A DNA stretch of 25,711 nucleotides from JANMEX01 sp031423755 (GTDB taxonomy: Bacteria; Pseudomonadota; Alphaproteobacteria; Rhizobiales; Rhizobiaceae), in contig JANPGC010000058.1 in assembly GCA_031423755.1 (NCBI GenBank), positions 1 through 25,711 of the forward strand. Direction: 5' to 3'. The number at the start of each line of letters is the position of its first letter. Positions within the stretch are counted from its first letter, which is position 1. The notes beneath the pieces were generated by a model. That model searched no databases. It was not told where the DNA came from and worked only from the letters and a program-made list of their open reading frames with translations. Shown here in pieces: positions 6,367 to 14,090 of this stretch. A program made the position numbers and the translations under genes.

Positions 6367-7365
6367 CTATTCCTGTATCTCGCGGTTTGCGCGCACTCTG
6401 TCAAAGGCCACTGCAAGAATGATGAAGCACCCGACAAACGCGCCTTGCCAAAAGCTGCTGATACCAAGCAATGTCAGGCTGTTGCGGATGATTTCTATCA
6501 AGGCGGCGCCGACGACCGCGCCGAATATTGTGCCGCTTCCGCCCATCAGATTGGCGCCGCCGATCACCGTCGCGGCGATGACGCTCAGTTCCATGGATTG
6601 GCCGAGATTGGTGGTAACGCCGCCGAGCCAGCCTGCTTCCAACACGCCCGCAACGCCTGCGGTAAACGACGAGAACATGTAGACCGTAACTTTGAGGCGC
6701 CGGACCGGCACACCTGTCAGGACGGCGGCGCGTTCATTGCTGCCGATGGCAAACACCCGTGTGCCCCATCGGGTCCATTTGAGCGCAAGGCCGGTGGCAA
6801 TTGCCATCAAAACCAGAATGATCACCGGATTGGCAATGCCGAAAGACGAGCCGCCGCCCAGTGCAAACAGATTTTTCTCATCGGGACCGAACTGGTAGAT
6901 CATCCGGTTGTTCGACAGAACCATCGCCGCACTGCGCGCCACTGAAAGCATGCCAAGAGTCGCCACAAATGGCGGAATGCGGACATAGGCGATCAGGTAG
7001 CCGTTGATTGCGCCAACCAACAGCGACGCCAGCAGCGCCGCGCCTGCACCAAGGAACAGACCGTAACCGGCATTCATTGCAATGGCCAACACCATGGCCG
7101 AAATGCAGAGCGTTGATCCGACCGACAGATCAATACCGCCTGAAATGATGACAACGGTCATGCCAAGCGCAATGATGGCGACAAAAGCGAAGTTGCGGGT
7201 CACGTTGAACAGGTTCTGCGGTGTCGCGAATGTATCTGTCAGCATAATCATGGCAATGCAGGCGAAAACTGCAGCGAGAAAAACCCAGAACGCCGGGCGC
7301 GCCAAAAGCCATGTGCGCACACTGAACGTTTGGTGATTTATGGCTTCGTCAAGCGAGGTGGTCAT
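6367..7365 (-). CDS. Ribose-type ABC transporter permease (system 1)
   Basis: A 332-residue integral membrane permease of the RbsC/BPD_transp_2 family with about ten hydrophobic segments. Family hallmarks are the GMTVVIISGGIDLSVGS motif (about residues 73-89) and the cytoplasmic TRWGTRVFAIGSNERAA(V)LTGV loop that contacts the ATPase. These permeases form the channel of CUT2-class importers for monosaccharides and related small polar sugars. It follows the single-NBD ATPase gene by 28 bp on the same strand and is followed by the regulator gene. The cognate binding protein is most likely the divergent gene at 8377. Confidence 0.9.
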   Translation of the reverse strand: MTTSLDEAINHQTFSVRTWLLARPAFWVFLAAVFACIAMIMLTDTFATPQNLFNVTRNFAFVAIIALGMTVVIISGGIDLSVGSTLCISAMVLAIAMNAGYGLFLGAGAALLASLLVGAINGYLIAYVRIPPFVATLGMLSVARSAAMVLSNNRMIYQFGPDEKNLFALGGGSSFGIANPVIILVLMAIATGLALKWTRWGTRVFAIGSNERAAVLTGVPVRRLKVTVYMFSSFTAGVAGVLEAGWLGGVTTNLGQSMELSVIAATVIGGANLMGGSGTIFGAVVGAALIEIIRNSLTLLGISSFWQGAFVGCFIILAVAFDRVRANREIQE

Positions 7366-7393
7366 GTGCGTTCCGTTGTCGTTGCATCTGGGG

Positions 7394-8134
7394 TCAGGCG
7401 AATTCGATGGCGCCGGTGATCAGCCCGGTGATTTCCTGCGGCGAGGTTGACGCCACCGGTTTGTCGGCAACCTTGCGGCCTCGCCGCAGCACCGCAATAC
7501 GGTCAGCGACGGAGAAGACGTCCGGCATGCGGTGGCTGATCAGTACCACTGCAAGATTCTGCCGCTTGAGTTCGCGGATGAGGTTCAGAACCTCGGCGAC
7601 CTGGCGTACGGAAATGGCGGCTGTGGGCTCGTCCATCAGGACAATGCGTGGTTTGGACAGCCTTGTCCGTGCAATGGCCACCGCCTGCCGCTGGCCGCCT
7701 GACATGACGCGCACAAGATCCCGGGCCCGCGTTTCACTCTTGAGTTCCTTGAAAAGCTCGGACGCTTTGGCGTTCATGGCTGCGTAGTCCATAATTCTGA
7801 AGGGGCCGAAACCCTTGGTCAACTCACGGCCGAGAAAGACATTCACCGAGGCTGAGAGATTGTCGCACAGCGCCAGATCCTGATAGACGATCTCAACGCC
7901 GTTGCTGCGCGCGTCCAATGGCCGGTGAAAGGATACTTCCTTTCCGGCGATGCGCATCGTCCCCTTGGACGGCTTGAAATTTCCGGCGATTATTTTGACC
8001 AGCGTGGATTTCCCGGCGCCGTTGTCACCCATCAGTCCCAAAACTTCCCCGGCATTTATAACGAGCGAGACATCGTCAAGCGCCTGGATCGCGCCGAAGT
8101 TTTTCGAGATTCCTTCAAGCTGCAGGACTTCCAT
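7394..8134 (-). CDS. Sugar ABC transporter ATP-binding protein, single NBD (system 1)
   Basis: A 246-residue ATPase with one nucleotide-binding domain: Walker A GDNGAGKST (36-44), Q-loop YQDL (84-87), signature MSGGQRQ (144-150), Walker B IVLMDEP (164-170) and H-loop ISHR. Unlike RbsA/XylG it has a single domain, as in FrcA of the rhizobial fructose system, so two copies should assemble with the permease. The D-loop reads TAAIS. I chose ATG 8134 because the family alignment begins there and a GGGTGG sequence lies upstream. In-frame ATGs at 8161 and 8176 would add 9 or 14 residues and cannot be excluded. It is the first gene of the minus-strand operon that runs through permease, regulator, kinase and phosphatase. 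Confidence 0.85.
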   Translation of the reverse strand: MEVLQLEGISKNFGAIQALDDVSLVINAGEVLGLMGDNGAGKSTLVKIIAGNFKPSKGTMRIAGKEVSFHRPLDARSNGVEIVYQDLALCDNLSASVNVFLGRELTKGFGPFRIMDYAAMNAKASELFKELKSETRARDLVRVMSGGQRQAVAIARTRLSKPRIVLMDEPTAAISVRQVAEVLNLIRELKRQNLAVVLISHRMPDVFSVADRIAVLRRGRKVADKPVASTSPQEITGLITGAIEFA

Positions 8135-8212
8135 TGCGCCACCCGTTTCGAGACCGTCCATTTCTAAACTGGGCAAAAATCAATGTCCACTGATTTGCAC
8201 GGTAATTTATAC

Positions 8213-8229
8213 TATTTGTCAGACAAATA
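8213..8229. promoter_or_regulatory. 17-bp palindromic operator between divergent ABC genes (site 1)
   Basis: TATTTGTC-A-GACAAATA is a perfect palindrome with 8-bp arms, in the divergent spacer between the ATPase gene and the binding-protein gene. It ends 2 bp before the -35 box of the + strand promoter. On the minus strand it lies just upstream of a TATAAA sequence (8211-8206), so it would fall inside a promoter for the ATPase operon. Size and symmetry suit a GntR/FadR dimer; the regulator at 5553-6344 is the natural candidate (inference). A 15/17 match occurs at 15189-15205. Confidence 0.75.
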
Positions 8230-8231
8230 AG

Positions 8232-8260
8232 TTGACGGTCGAGTTCGGGTCGGGTTTAAT
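8232..8260 (+). promoter_or_regulatory. Sigma-70-type promoter for binding-protein gene 1
   Basis: TTGACG at 8232-8237, a 17-bp spacer and TTTAAT at 8255-8260 make a good housekeeping-type promoter about 115 bp upstream of the binding-protein start. The palindrome at 8213-8229 would be centred near -46, a position from which a bound protein could either block or contact RNA polymerase. Confidence 0.6.
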
Positions 8261-8294
8261 ATTTCCGCGATCAGTCAAGAGACCCGTGCGGTCC

Positions 8295-8315
8295 GGCAGA
8301 CATGGGAGGTTTGCC
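8295..8315 (+). other. Leader hairpin upstream of binding-protein gene 1
   Basis: GGCAGAC (8295-8301) can pair with GTTTGCC (8309-8315), seven pairs including one G-U, leaving loop ATGGGAG. The CATGGGAGG core begins 41 nt after the -10 box. A corresponding CATGGAGG core sits in a stronger hairpin 42 nt after the -10 box of binding-protein gene 2. Confidence 0.4.
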
Positions 8316-8376
8316 AAGCGGAAAGCACCGGTGTTCGCATGCACCCTCAACCGACAGAGAATTTTGGGAGAATGAG

Positions 8377-9372
8377 ATGATTAAGAAGATTGCAATTGGG
8401 CTCTTCAGCTCAGCCGCGGCACTTGTCATGGCCGGTCATGCGTTTGCCGCTGACAAGATACTGGCCGTGGTGGTCAAGGGACTGGACAATCCGTTTTTCG
8501 AGCAAATCCATCTGGGTTGTGAAAAATGGAACACGGAGAATGCCGGCAAGGGCTACACTTGCCTTTACACCGGCCCTGCATCGAGCGCTGATGAGGCGGG
8601 AGAGATCCAGATCGTTGATGATCTGCTCACCAAGCCTGATGTCGTGGCAATTGCCATCTCACCATCGAATGCGCCGCTGATGGCAAAGCTGCTGAAGGAG
8701 CGTGCTCCGAAAATCCCGATCATGACCATTGATGCCGATCTTGGCAAAGATGATGCAGCGCTGCGCAAGACCTACCTTGGCACCGACAACTACCTGATGG
8801 GCGTCAAGTTTGCCGGTCATCTTCAGCAGTTGAAGCCAAGCGGCGGCACCATATGCCTTCAGCTCGGCAATGTGGCGGCTGACAACATCAACGCCCGCGC
8901 GGCGGGAACGCGCGATACGCTCGCCGGCGCCAAGGGCGTGGAAATGCTGACGGGTCAAAACGGCTGGACGGAGATCGCCGGTTGCCCGCTCTTCACCAAT
9001 GACCAGGCTGACCTTGCCAACCAGCAGATGGCAGACACGTTCACTGCCAACCCTGATCTGGATGCGTTCGTTCTGGAAGGCGGCTGGGCGCAGTTTGCCC
9101 CGCAGGCCTACGCGCAGGTGACCGATCAGGTGAAGGACAAGATGGCGTCCAAGAAGCTGGTGATTGTCGCCGGTGACACGCTGCCGCCTCAGATGGAAGC
9201 GTTGAAGGCCGGGCGCAGCCACGTGCAAGTCGGTCAGCGCCCGTTTGAGATGGGCTATCGCGCGCCTGCCGTGATGCTTGACCTTCTGGCTGGAAAAGCC
9301 GTCGACCCGGTCATCTACACCGGACTTGATGAGTGCACCCAGGAAACCGTCGATACCTGTATCGGCAAATAG
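8377..9372 (+). CDS. Sugar ABC transporter periplasmic binding protein (system 1)
   Basis: A 331-residue periplasmic binding protein of the ribose/galactose type (Peripla_BP_4). A signal peptide (1-24, cut after GHAFA) is followed by KILAVVVKGLDNPFFEQ, the standard first strand and ligand-binding start of the fold. Later come VVAIAISPSNAP, PIMTIDAD and a DAFVLEGGWAQ segment. It has several cysteines, including the C-terminal DECTQETVDTC, which may form disulfides in the periplasm. It should deliver a sugar to the permease/ATPase pair encoded divergently. The start is ATG 8377 with GGGAG at 8366-8370, and the signal peptide begins exactly there. The frame extends to 8302, but that is leader sequence. 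Its own promoter and operator lie at 8213-8260. Confidence 0.9.
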   Translation: MIKKIAIGLFSSAAALVMAGHAFAADKILAVVVKGLDNPFFEQIHLGCEKWNTENAGKGYTCLYTGPASSADEAGEIQIVDDLLTKPDVVAIAISPSNAPLMAKLLKERAPKIPIMTIDADLGKDDAALRKTYLGTDNYLMGVKFAGHLQQLKPSGGTICLQLGNVAADNINARAAGTRDTLAGAKGVEMLTGQNGWTEIAGCPLFTNDQADLANQQMADTFTANPDLDAFVLEGGWAQFAPQAYAQVTDQVKDKMASKKLVIVAGDTLPPQMEALKAGRSHVQVGQRPFEMGYRAPAVMLDLLAGKAVDPVIYTGLDECTQETVDTCIGK

Positions 9373-9522
9373 CGCCATCCGGCGGCCGTATTTTCGCGGC
9401 CCGTCACGTTTGGCGAGGGGTTTAGAGCAGGCTTCTCCCGCTGCGGTCCCTTGCCAAGCGTCGATGGTGGTGTCTTGCTCAGAACCCATGTGCGCGATTG
9501 GTGCGATGTTGCGATTGCGCTG

Positions 9523-11427
9523 CTACAGTTCAGGCAGCCAGACGGACATGGCGCCTGCTTCACGGTTGCTCCAAAGATAGTAGGGCACTGCCGTCAGTTT
9601 GGCGGCGACGGATGTGGCTGGTTTGCCGCGATAAATTTCGCCATTCCAATCGCTGGATTTGGCGGCCCTGCCATTTGCCGAAAGCACGACGATGCCGTCG
9701 AAAAGATCACGCCGGTGAACCGCCTTTACAGGCGTATCACGCGGCAGCCTCAGCGACGGGATCGGCTGGGACGGATTGTCGGTCTGTTCGAGGCAGTAGA
9801 TGAGCGGGCCACGGCGCAGAGCAACACGTCCTGCATCCATGCGCACCTCCGGACGCGCATAAATGCGCTCCGGCGGCATGGGCAGCAGCAGCCTGATCCG
9901 GTCTCCCGGCTGCCAGACACGGCTGATGGTGACGTAGCCCGCCGTGAAGTTGTCTTTCACGGAAACCGGGCGGGCGTTGACCCAGAGTTTCGAGCCGTTT
10001 GCCCAGCCGGGAATTCGCAGTTTAACAGCGAATTCCTGCGCGGATTCCGGCGTGACTTCAAACCGGATGTCACCCGACCAAGGGTAGTTGCTTTGCTCCC
10101 GAATGACAACTTTCCGGCCCGCCACGGCCGCAGAGATTTTGGTGCCGCCATAAAGGTGGATTGCGATCGCGTTGTCGCCGGTTGAGCAGAAATAGCCACC
10201 AACGCTGGCGACAAGCCGTGACACGTTCATTGTGCAGCACGGGCAGGGGTGCCAGACCCATCTGCGGCGGCTTCCATCGCTCTCCAGCGGGTTTTCGTAG
10301 AAGTAATTCTCGCCGTCGCGCGACAGTCCGGCAAGAGATCCGTTGAACAGGCTTTGTTCGAGCACATCGGCATATTTGCCGTCCAGATCAAGATGCAGCA
10401 TGCGCTGTGCCCAGAAGATCAGCGCCACCGAAGCGCAGGTCTCGGCGTAGGCGGTGTCATTTGGAAGATCGAAATCGGACGTGAAGCCTTCATTGTGCGC
10501 CGATGATCCAAGGCCCGCCGTCACGTAGAGCTTGGTGGATGTCACATCGCGCCACAGTCTTTCGCATGTCTCCTGCAGTTCATCATCGCCAGTCTCGGCA
10601 GCAATGTCAGCCATTGCGGCATACATGTACATAGCCCGCACCGCGTGTCCGACCACCTTCTTTTGCTGGCGCACCGGCGTATGGGATTGGTTGTACTCGT
10701 AGGATTTGGCCCAAAAATCCTTTGGATCATCTCCCCTTGCGGCGGCTTCCTCATCAAAATAGTGGGGCAGGTTGCCGCGTTGATTGATGAAGTAGACCGC
10801 CAGATCGAGATGCTTCCGATCCTTGGTTTCACGATAAAGCTTCATCAGTGCCAGTTCGATTTCCTGATGCCCGCAATAGCCCTTTTTCTGGCCGGGGCCC
10901 GGGCCGAATACGGTGGCGATATGATCGACGTAGCGCAGCATAACGTCGAGGATTTTGCGTTTGCCGGTAGCTTGGGCGTAGGCGAGGGCGCCTTCCAGCA
11001 TGTGGCCTGCGCAATATAGTTCGTGATTGTCACGCAGATTGGTCCAGCGCTTTTCCGGCTCGCGTTCGATGTACCAAAAATTCAGATAGCCGTCAGGCAA
11101 CTGGCCTTGCTCCATGAGCTCGCCGATATGGTCGACTTTTGCTTCAATGTCAGGGTCGCGCCGGTGCATGAGCGCATACCCTGCCGCTTCAATCCATTTG
11201 CCGACATCGGAGTCCCAGAAGATCTCCGTTGAGAAGTCGTGCCGGTTAAGAGGGATGCGCAGCGGCGGCACTGGCTTGGGCAAAGTCAGCGAGTTCACGA
11301 TGCCATGCGCCTCCATCTGGCGGTATTGGCTCGGCACGGTGCGCGACAGAACAGTTTCCAGGCGTTCCTTCCAGAAGGCCCCTTCGATGGTCACGTCGGT
11401 GAAATTGACGGGTACGTATTTTCGCAT
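9523..11427 (-). CDS. GH127-family glycoside hydrolase (beta-L-arabinofuranosidase-type, DUF1680)
   Basis: A 634-residue protein with no signal peptide, so cytosolic. It has the (alpha/alpha)6-barrel family features: an N-terminal FWKERLETVL segment, GQLPDGYLN, NHELYCAGHMLEGA and the GSSAHNEGF/AETCASVA region. In the characterised beta-L-arabinofuranosidase HypBA1, Glu322 and Cys417 are catalytic, and Glu338, Cys340, Cys417 and Cys418 bind zinc. Here HNEGF gives Glu313, AETC gives Glu329 and Cys331 (the 16-residue spacing is preserved), and HPCPCCTMNVSRL gives Cys397/Cys398. All the key residues are therefore present. A C-terminal beta-sandwich follows. The enzyme should release a furanosyl sugar, classically L-arabinose from plant hydroxyproline-rich glycoproteins. 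The start is ATG 11427 with AAGGA upstream. It is the last gene of the system 2 operon, 83 bp after the permease. Confidence 0.9.
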   Translation of the reverse strand: MRKYVPVNFTDVTIEGAFWKERLETVLSRTVPSQYRQMEAHGIVNSLTLPKPVPPLRIPLNRHDFSTEIFWDSDVGKWIEAAGYALMHRRDPDIEAKVDHIGELMEQGQLPDGYLNFWYIEREPEKRWTNLRDNHELYCAGHMLEGALAYAQATGKRKILDVMLRYVDHIATVFGPGPGQKKGYCGHQEIELALMKLYRETKDRKHLDLAVYFINQRGNLPHYFDEEAAARGDDPKDFWAKSYEYNQSHTPVRQQKKVVGHAVRAMYMYAAMADIAAETGDDELQETCERLWRDVTSTKLYVTAGLGSSAHNEGFTSDFDLPNDTAYAETCASVALIFWAQRMLHLDLDGKYADVLEQSLFNGSLAGLSRDGENYFYENPLESDGSRRRWVWHPCPCCTMNVSRLVASVGGYFCSTGDNAIAIHLYGGTKISAAVAGRKVVIREQSNYPWSGDIRFEVTPESAQEFAVKLRIPGWANGSKLWVNARPVSVKDNFTAGYVTISRVWQPGDRIRLLLPMPPERIYARPEVRMDAGRVALRRGPLIYCLEQTDNPSQPIPSLRLPRDTPVKAVHRRDLFDGIVVLSANGRAAKSSDWNGEIYRGKPATSVAAKLTAVPYYLWSNREAGAMSVWLPEL

Positions 11428-11510
11428 GGTCTTGTCCTTCTCGATCGCGCTCGCGGTATTTATGAGTTTCTGGCAACGCGGGCGTCGAAATCATCTCCTG
11501 GCAGCGGTGA

Positions 11511-12473
11511 TTATCCCTTCGGCTGCGCGGCCCGCTTGCGGTATTCGGCAAATTGCGTGTCAGCCAAGACGCCAATCAGGATCACCGAACCCATGACGGC
11601 AAAGTTGAGTGAGCTGGGGATGCCGAGCAAGTTGACGAGGTTTTGCAGAACCTGAAGCAACACCGCGCCCAGCACGACGCCGAGTATCGAGCCTTCGCCG
11701 CCACGGAGCGAGAAGCCGCCGAGCACTGCTGCTGCGATCGCATAGAGCTCATAAAAATTGCCATGCGAGGACGGAGAGATCGAGCGCGTGTACATGGCAA
11801 AGAAGATGGCGGATATGGCGGTGAGCAGGCCGCAGATGATATAGGCGGCGATGATTACCTTGTCTGTCTTGATGCCGGAATACCGAGCGGCCTCTTCATT
11901 CTTGCCGACCGCAAACAAGTGGCGGCCGAACACTGACAGGTGCAGCACCACCCACATGACGGCTGCGATGATCAGCATGGCAAGGAATGAATGCGGCACG
12001 CCGTGAAACCTTCCAGTCGTAATCCATTCGAGCGCCGGAAAGCTTTCGCCAAATCCAAAGCCCGCGGTGCCGTCGGCGGTGTAAAAGCGCGCTGCGCCGC
12101 GGTAGATCAGCAGGCCGCAGAGCGTGGCGATGAATGGCTGCAGGTGCAGCTTCGTGATCAGCAACGCATGGGCAAGTCCGATCAGCATACCGAGCGCCAG
12201 CATCAGCATCACGGCCAGCGGCGAGGGGACGCCCAAATTGACGATCATGTCGACGAACAGAACGCCAATCAGTGCGATCACAGAACCGACGGACAGTTCG
12301 ATGCCGCCGGTGATGATCACAAGGGCTTGGCCAATGGCGAAAATGCCGAATAAGCCGACAAGGTTTGCCGTGTTGCCAAGATTGATCGGCGAAAGAAACA
12401 GCGGGTTGATGACCGCCACCACGGTTCCGACCAGCAGAATGAGAATGAGAAGGCCGAGGTCTTTCTTGATCAT
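11511..12473 (-). CDS. Ribose-type ABC transporter permease (system 2)
   Basis: A 320-residue permease of the RbsC/BPD_transp_2 family with about nine to ten hydrophobic segments. It has the ALVIITGGIELSVGSVIAL motif (about residues 49-67) and a FGRHLFAVGKNEEAARYSGI cytoplasmic coupling loop. It forms the membrane channel for system 2. It lies 7 bp after the double-NBD ATPase gene and 83 bp before the GH127 gene, all on the minus strand. It is clearly diverged from the permease of system 1, so the two transporters are not a recent tandem duplication. Confidence 0.9.
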   Translation of the reverse strand: MIKKDLGLLILILLVGTVVAVINPLFLSPINLGNTANLVGLFGIFAIGQALVIITGGIELSVGSVIALIGVLFVDMIVNLGVPSPLAVMLMLALGMLIGLAHALLITKLHLQPFIATLCGLLIYRGAARFYTADGTAGFGFGESFPALEWITTGRFHGVPHSFLAMLIIAAVMWVVLHLSVFGRHLFAVGKNEEAARYSGIKTDKVIIAAYIICGLLTAISAIFFAMYTRSISPSSHGNFYELYAIAAAVLGGFSLRGGEGSILGVVLGAVLLQVLQNLVNLLGIPSSLNFAVMGSVILIGVLADTQFAEYRKRAAQPKG

Positions 12474-12480
12474 GATGCGT

Positions 12481-13986
12481 TCAATTCATTCCGTTGCCCA
12501 CTGCAAGTCCAAGCACATTGCGTTCCGAAAATTGCGACCTGTCCAGCGTTCCACTGATCTGGCCCTCATGCAGCACGATGATACGGTCGCTCACCCCGAT
12601 AACCTCTTCCATGTCGCTGGAGATCATCAGGATGGCAATTCCTGAATCGGCCAGTTCGCGCAGCTTGCTGTAAATTTCCGCCTTGGCGCCGACATCGATG
12701 CCGCGTGTCGGCTCGTCGCAAATCAGCACACGCGGCCTCATTGACAGCCATTTGCCCAGCACGACTTTCTGCTGGTTGCCGCCAGACAGGGCGCCTGCGA
12801 GCGTGTCGGTATCGGGCGCTCGGATGTCAAGAGCCTGCTTCTGCGCCTCGGCTGTCGCTTGCACCAGATTTCGGTCAACCAAGCCGTATCTTGCATGATC
12901 CGGCAGACTTGCCATGCAGATGTTCTCGGCGATTGATTGATCAAGCTGCAATCCGCTGCGCTTGCGGTCCTCCGGGACCAGAAATATCCCTTGTGCGATT
13001 GCTTCGCCGGGTGTGTTAATCGTCACTGATTTGCCGTCCAATAGAACGCCGCCGCCCGTGAGTGCATCAATGCCGAATAGTGCTCTGGCGAGCTCGGTGC
13101 GGCCAGAACCGACGAGACCTGCGAACCCGACGATTTCACCTGCGTGCACGCTCATTGAGACACGCTTGCCGGGGTAGGCGCTGGTCTCGGCCCCATCGAC
13201 CTTCAGCATTGCCGGTCCGCGTGGTTTAGCGGGTGGTGTGTAAATGGATTTCAGATCCCGCCCGATCATCAGCTGGATCATGGCGGCGCTGCTTACTTGC
13301 GATTTTGTCAACTCGCCGACAGAGGCTCCATCGCGCAGCACAACGACACGGTCGGCGAAGGCCTCCAACTCGTTCAGCCTGTGCGTGATGAAAATAACGC
13401 ACACCCCTTGTGCCTTCAGGTTTGCGATCACTTTCAAGAGCGTGGCGGTTTCCGAGAGCGTCAGGCTTGATGTCGGTTCATCCATGATGACCAGCCGCGC
13501 ATCAAGCGACAGCGCCTTGGCGATTTCCAGCAACTGCCGCTGGGCAATCGACAGGTCAGGCACAGGTGTCTCCGGCTTGAAATCAACGCCGAGTGCGTCA
13601 AGCAGGGGCTGCACAAGGCTGGCAAGTTTTCGCTGGTCTATCAATTTGAGCGGTCCGCCATAATGCGGCTCCCGGCCGATATAGACATTGGCGGCTACGC
13701 TGAGATTGTCGAACAGGTTCAGCTCCTGGTGCACGAACGCAATTCCGGCGTTGATTGCGTCAATGACACTGAGCGAGTGCCGCTCGACGCCGTCAATTTC
13801 AATCGTGCCGGAGGTCGGTGCGACAACGCCGCCCAAGACATTCATCAATGTCGATTTGCCGGCGCCGTTTTCGCCAACAATGCCAACAATCTCGCCTTCG
13901 TGAAATGTCATGGAGACATCTGTCAGCGCCGCTACGCCCGGATAAAATTTAGTGATATTTTTGAGTTGCAGAATAACCTTGAACAA
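12481..13986 (-). CDS. Sugar ABC transporter ATP-binding protein, double NBD, RbsA-like (system 2)
   Basis: A 501-residue ATPase with two nucleotide-binding domains, as in RbsA/MglA/XylG. NBD1 has Walker A GENGAGKST (38-46), signature LSIAQRQ (145-151) and Walker B LVIMDEP (165-171). NBD2 has the degenerate Walker A GLVGSGRTE (290-298) usual for this class, signature LSGGNQQ (400-406) and Walker B VLICDEPTRG (420-429). One chain energises the permease encoded 7 bp downstream. The only start that fits the family N-terminus is TTG at 13986; GGAGAA six bases upstream supports it. A hairpin lies between this gene and the binding-protein gene upstream. Confidence 0.9.
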   Translation of the reverse strand: MFKVILQLKNITKFYPGVAALTDVSMTFHEGEIVGIVGENGAGKSTLMNVLGGVVAPTSGTIEIDGVERHSLSVIDAINAGIAFVHQELNLFDNLSVAANVYIGREPHYGGPLKLIDQRKLASLVQPLLDALGVDFKPETPVPDLSIAQRQLLEIAKALSLDARLVIMDEPTSSLTLSETATLLKVIANLKAQGVCVIFITHRLNELEAFADRVVVLRDGASVGELTKSQVSSAAMIQLMIGRDLKSIYTPPAKPRGPAMLKVDGAETSAYPGKRVSMSVHAGEIVGFAGLVGSGRTELARALFGIDALTGGGVLLDGKSVTINTPGEAIAQGIFLVPEDRKRSGLQLDQSIAENICMASLPDHARYGLVDRNLVQATAEAQKQALDIRAPDTDTLAGALSGGNQQKVVLGKWLSMRPRVLICDEPTRGIDVGAKAEIYSKLRELADSGIAILMISSDMEEVIGVSDRIIVLHEGQISGTLDRSQFSERNVLGLAVGNGMN

Positions 13987-14048
13987 GAAGGATTCTCCAG
14001 CGTCAGCCAGCTCGTGTTTCGCACATTACAGGAATTGCAGACAAAAGA

Positions 14049-14073
14049 ACCGGCGCGATTTCTCTGCGCCGGT
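14049..14073 (-). terminator. Intercistronic hairpin after binding-protein gene 2
   Basis: ACCGGCGC and GCGCCGGT form a perfect 8-bp stem with a 9-nt loop, 17 bp after the binding-protein stop. On the transcribed minus strand it is followed by TTCTTTTGT, a weak T-tract. A partial terminator or mRNA-stabilising hairpin here would give more binding protein than ATPase and permease, as is common in operons where the binding protein comes first. Confidence 0.6.
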
Positions 14074-14090
14074 CCGGTTCAGGCGTGCAA

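Noticed and set aside
8302..8376. Extension of binding protein 1 to the ATG at 8302
   Set aside because: It would bury the signal peptide behind 25 non-hydrophobic residues; a good ribosome binding site precedes 8377.
9373..9522. Intrinsic terminator after binding protein 1 (GGCCG/CGGCC at about 9382-9402)
   Set aside because: The stem is only 5 bp and there is no T-run on either strand, so I did not list it as a terminator.
9451..10185. 244-residue + strand open frame antisense to the GH127 gene
   Set aside because: Arg/Gly/Asp-rich composition without recognisable motifs, fully overlapped by a strongly conserved gene on the other strand.
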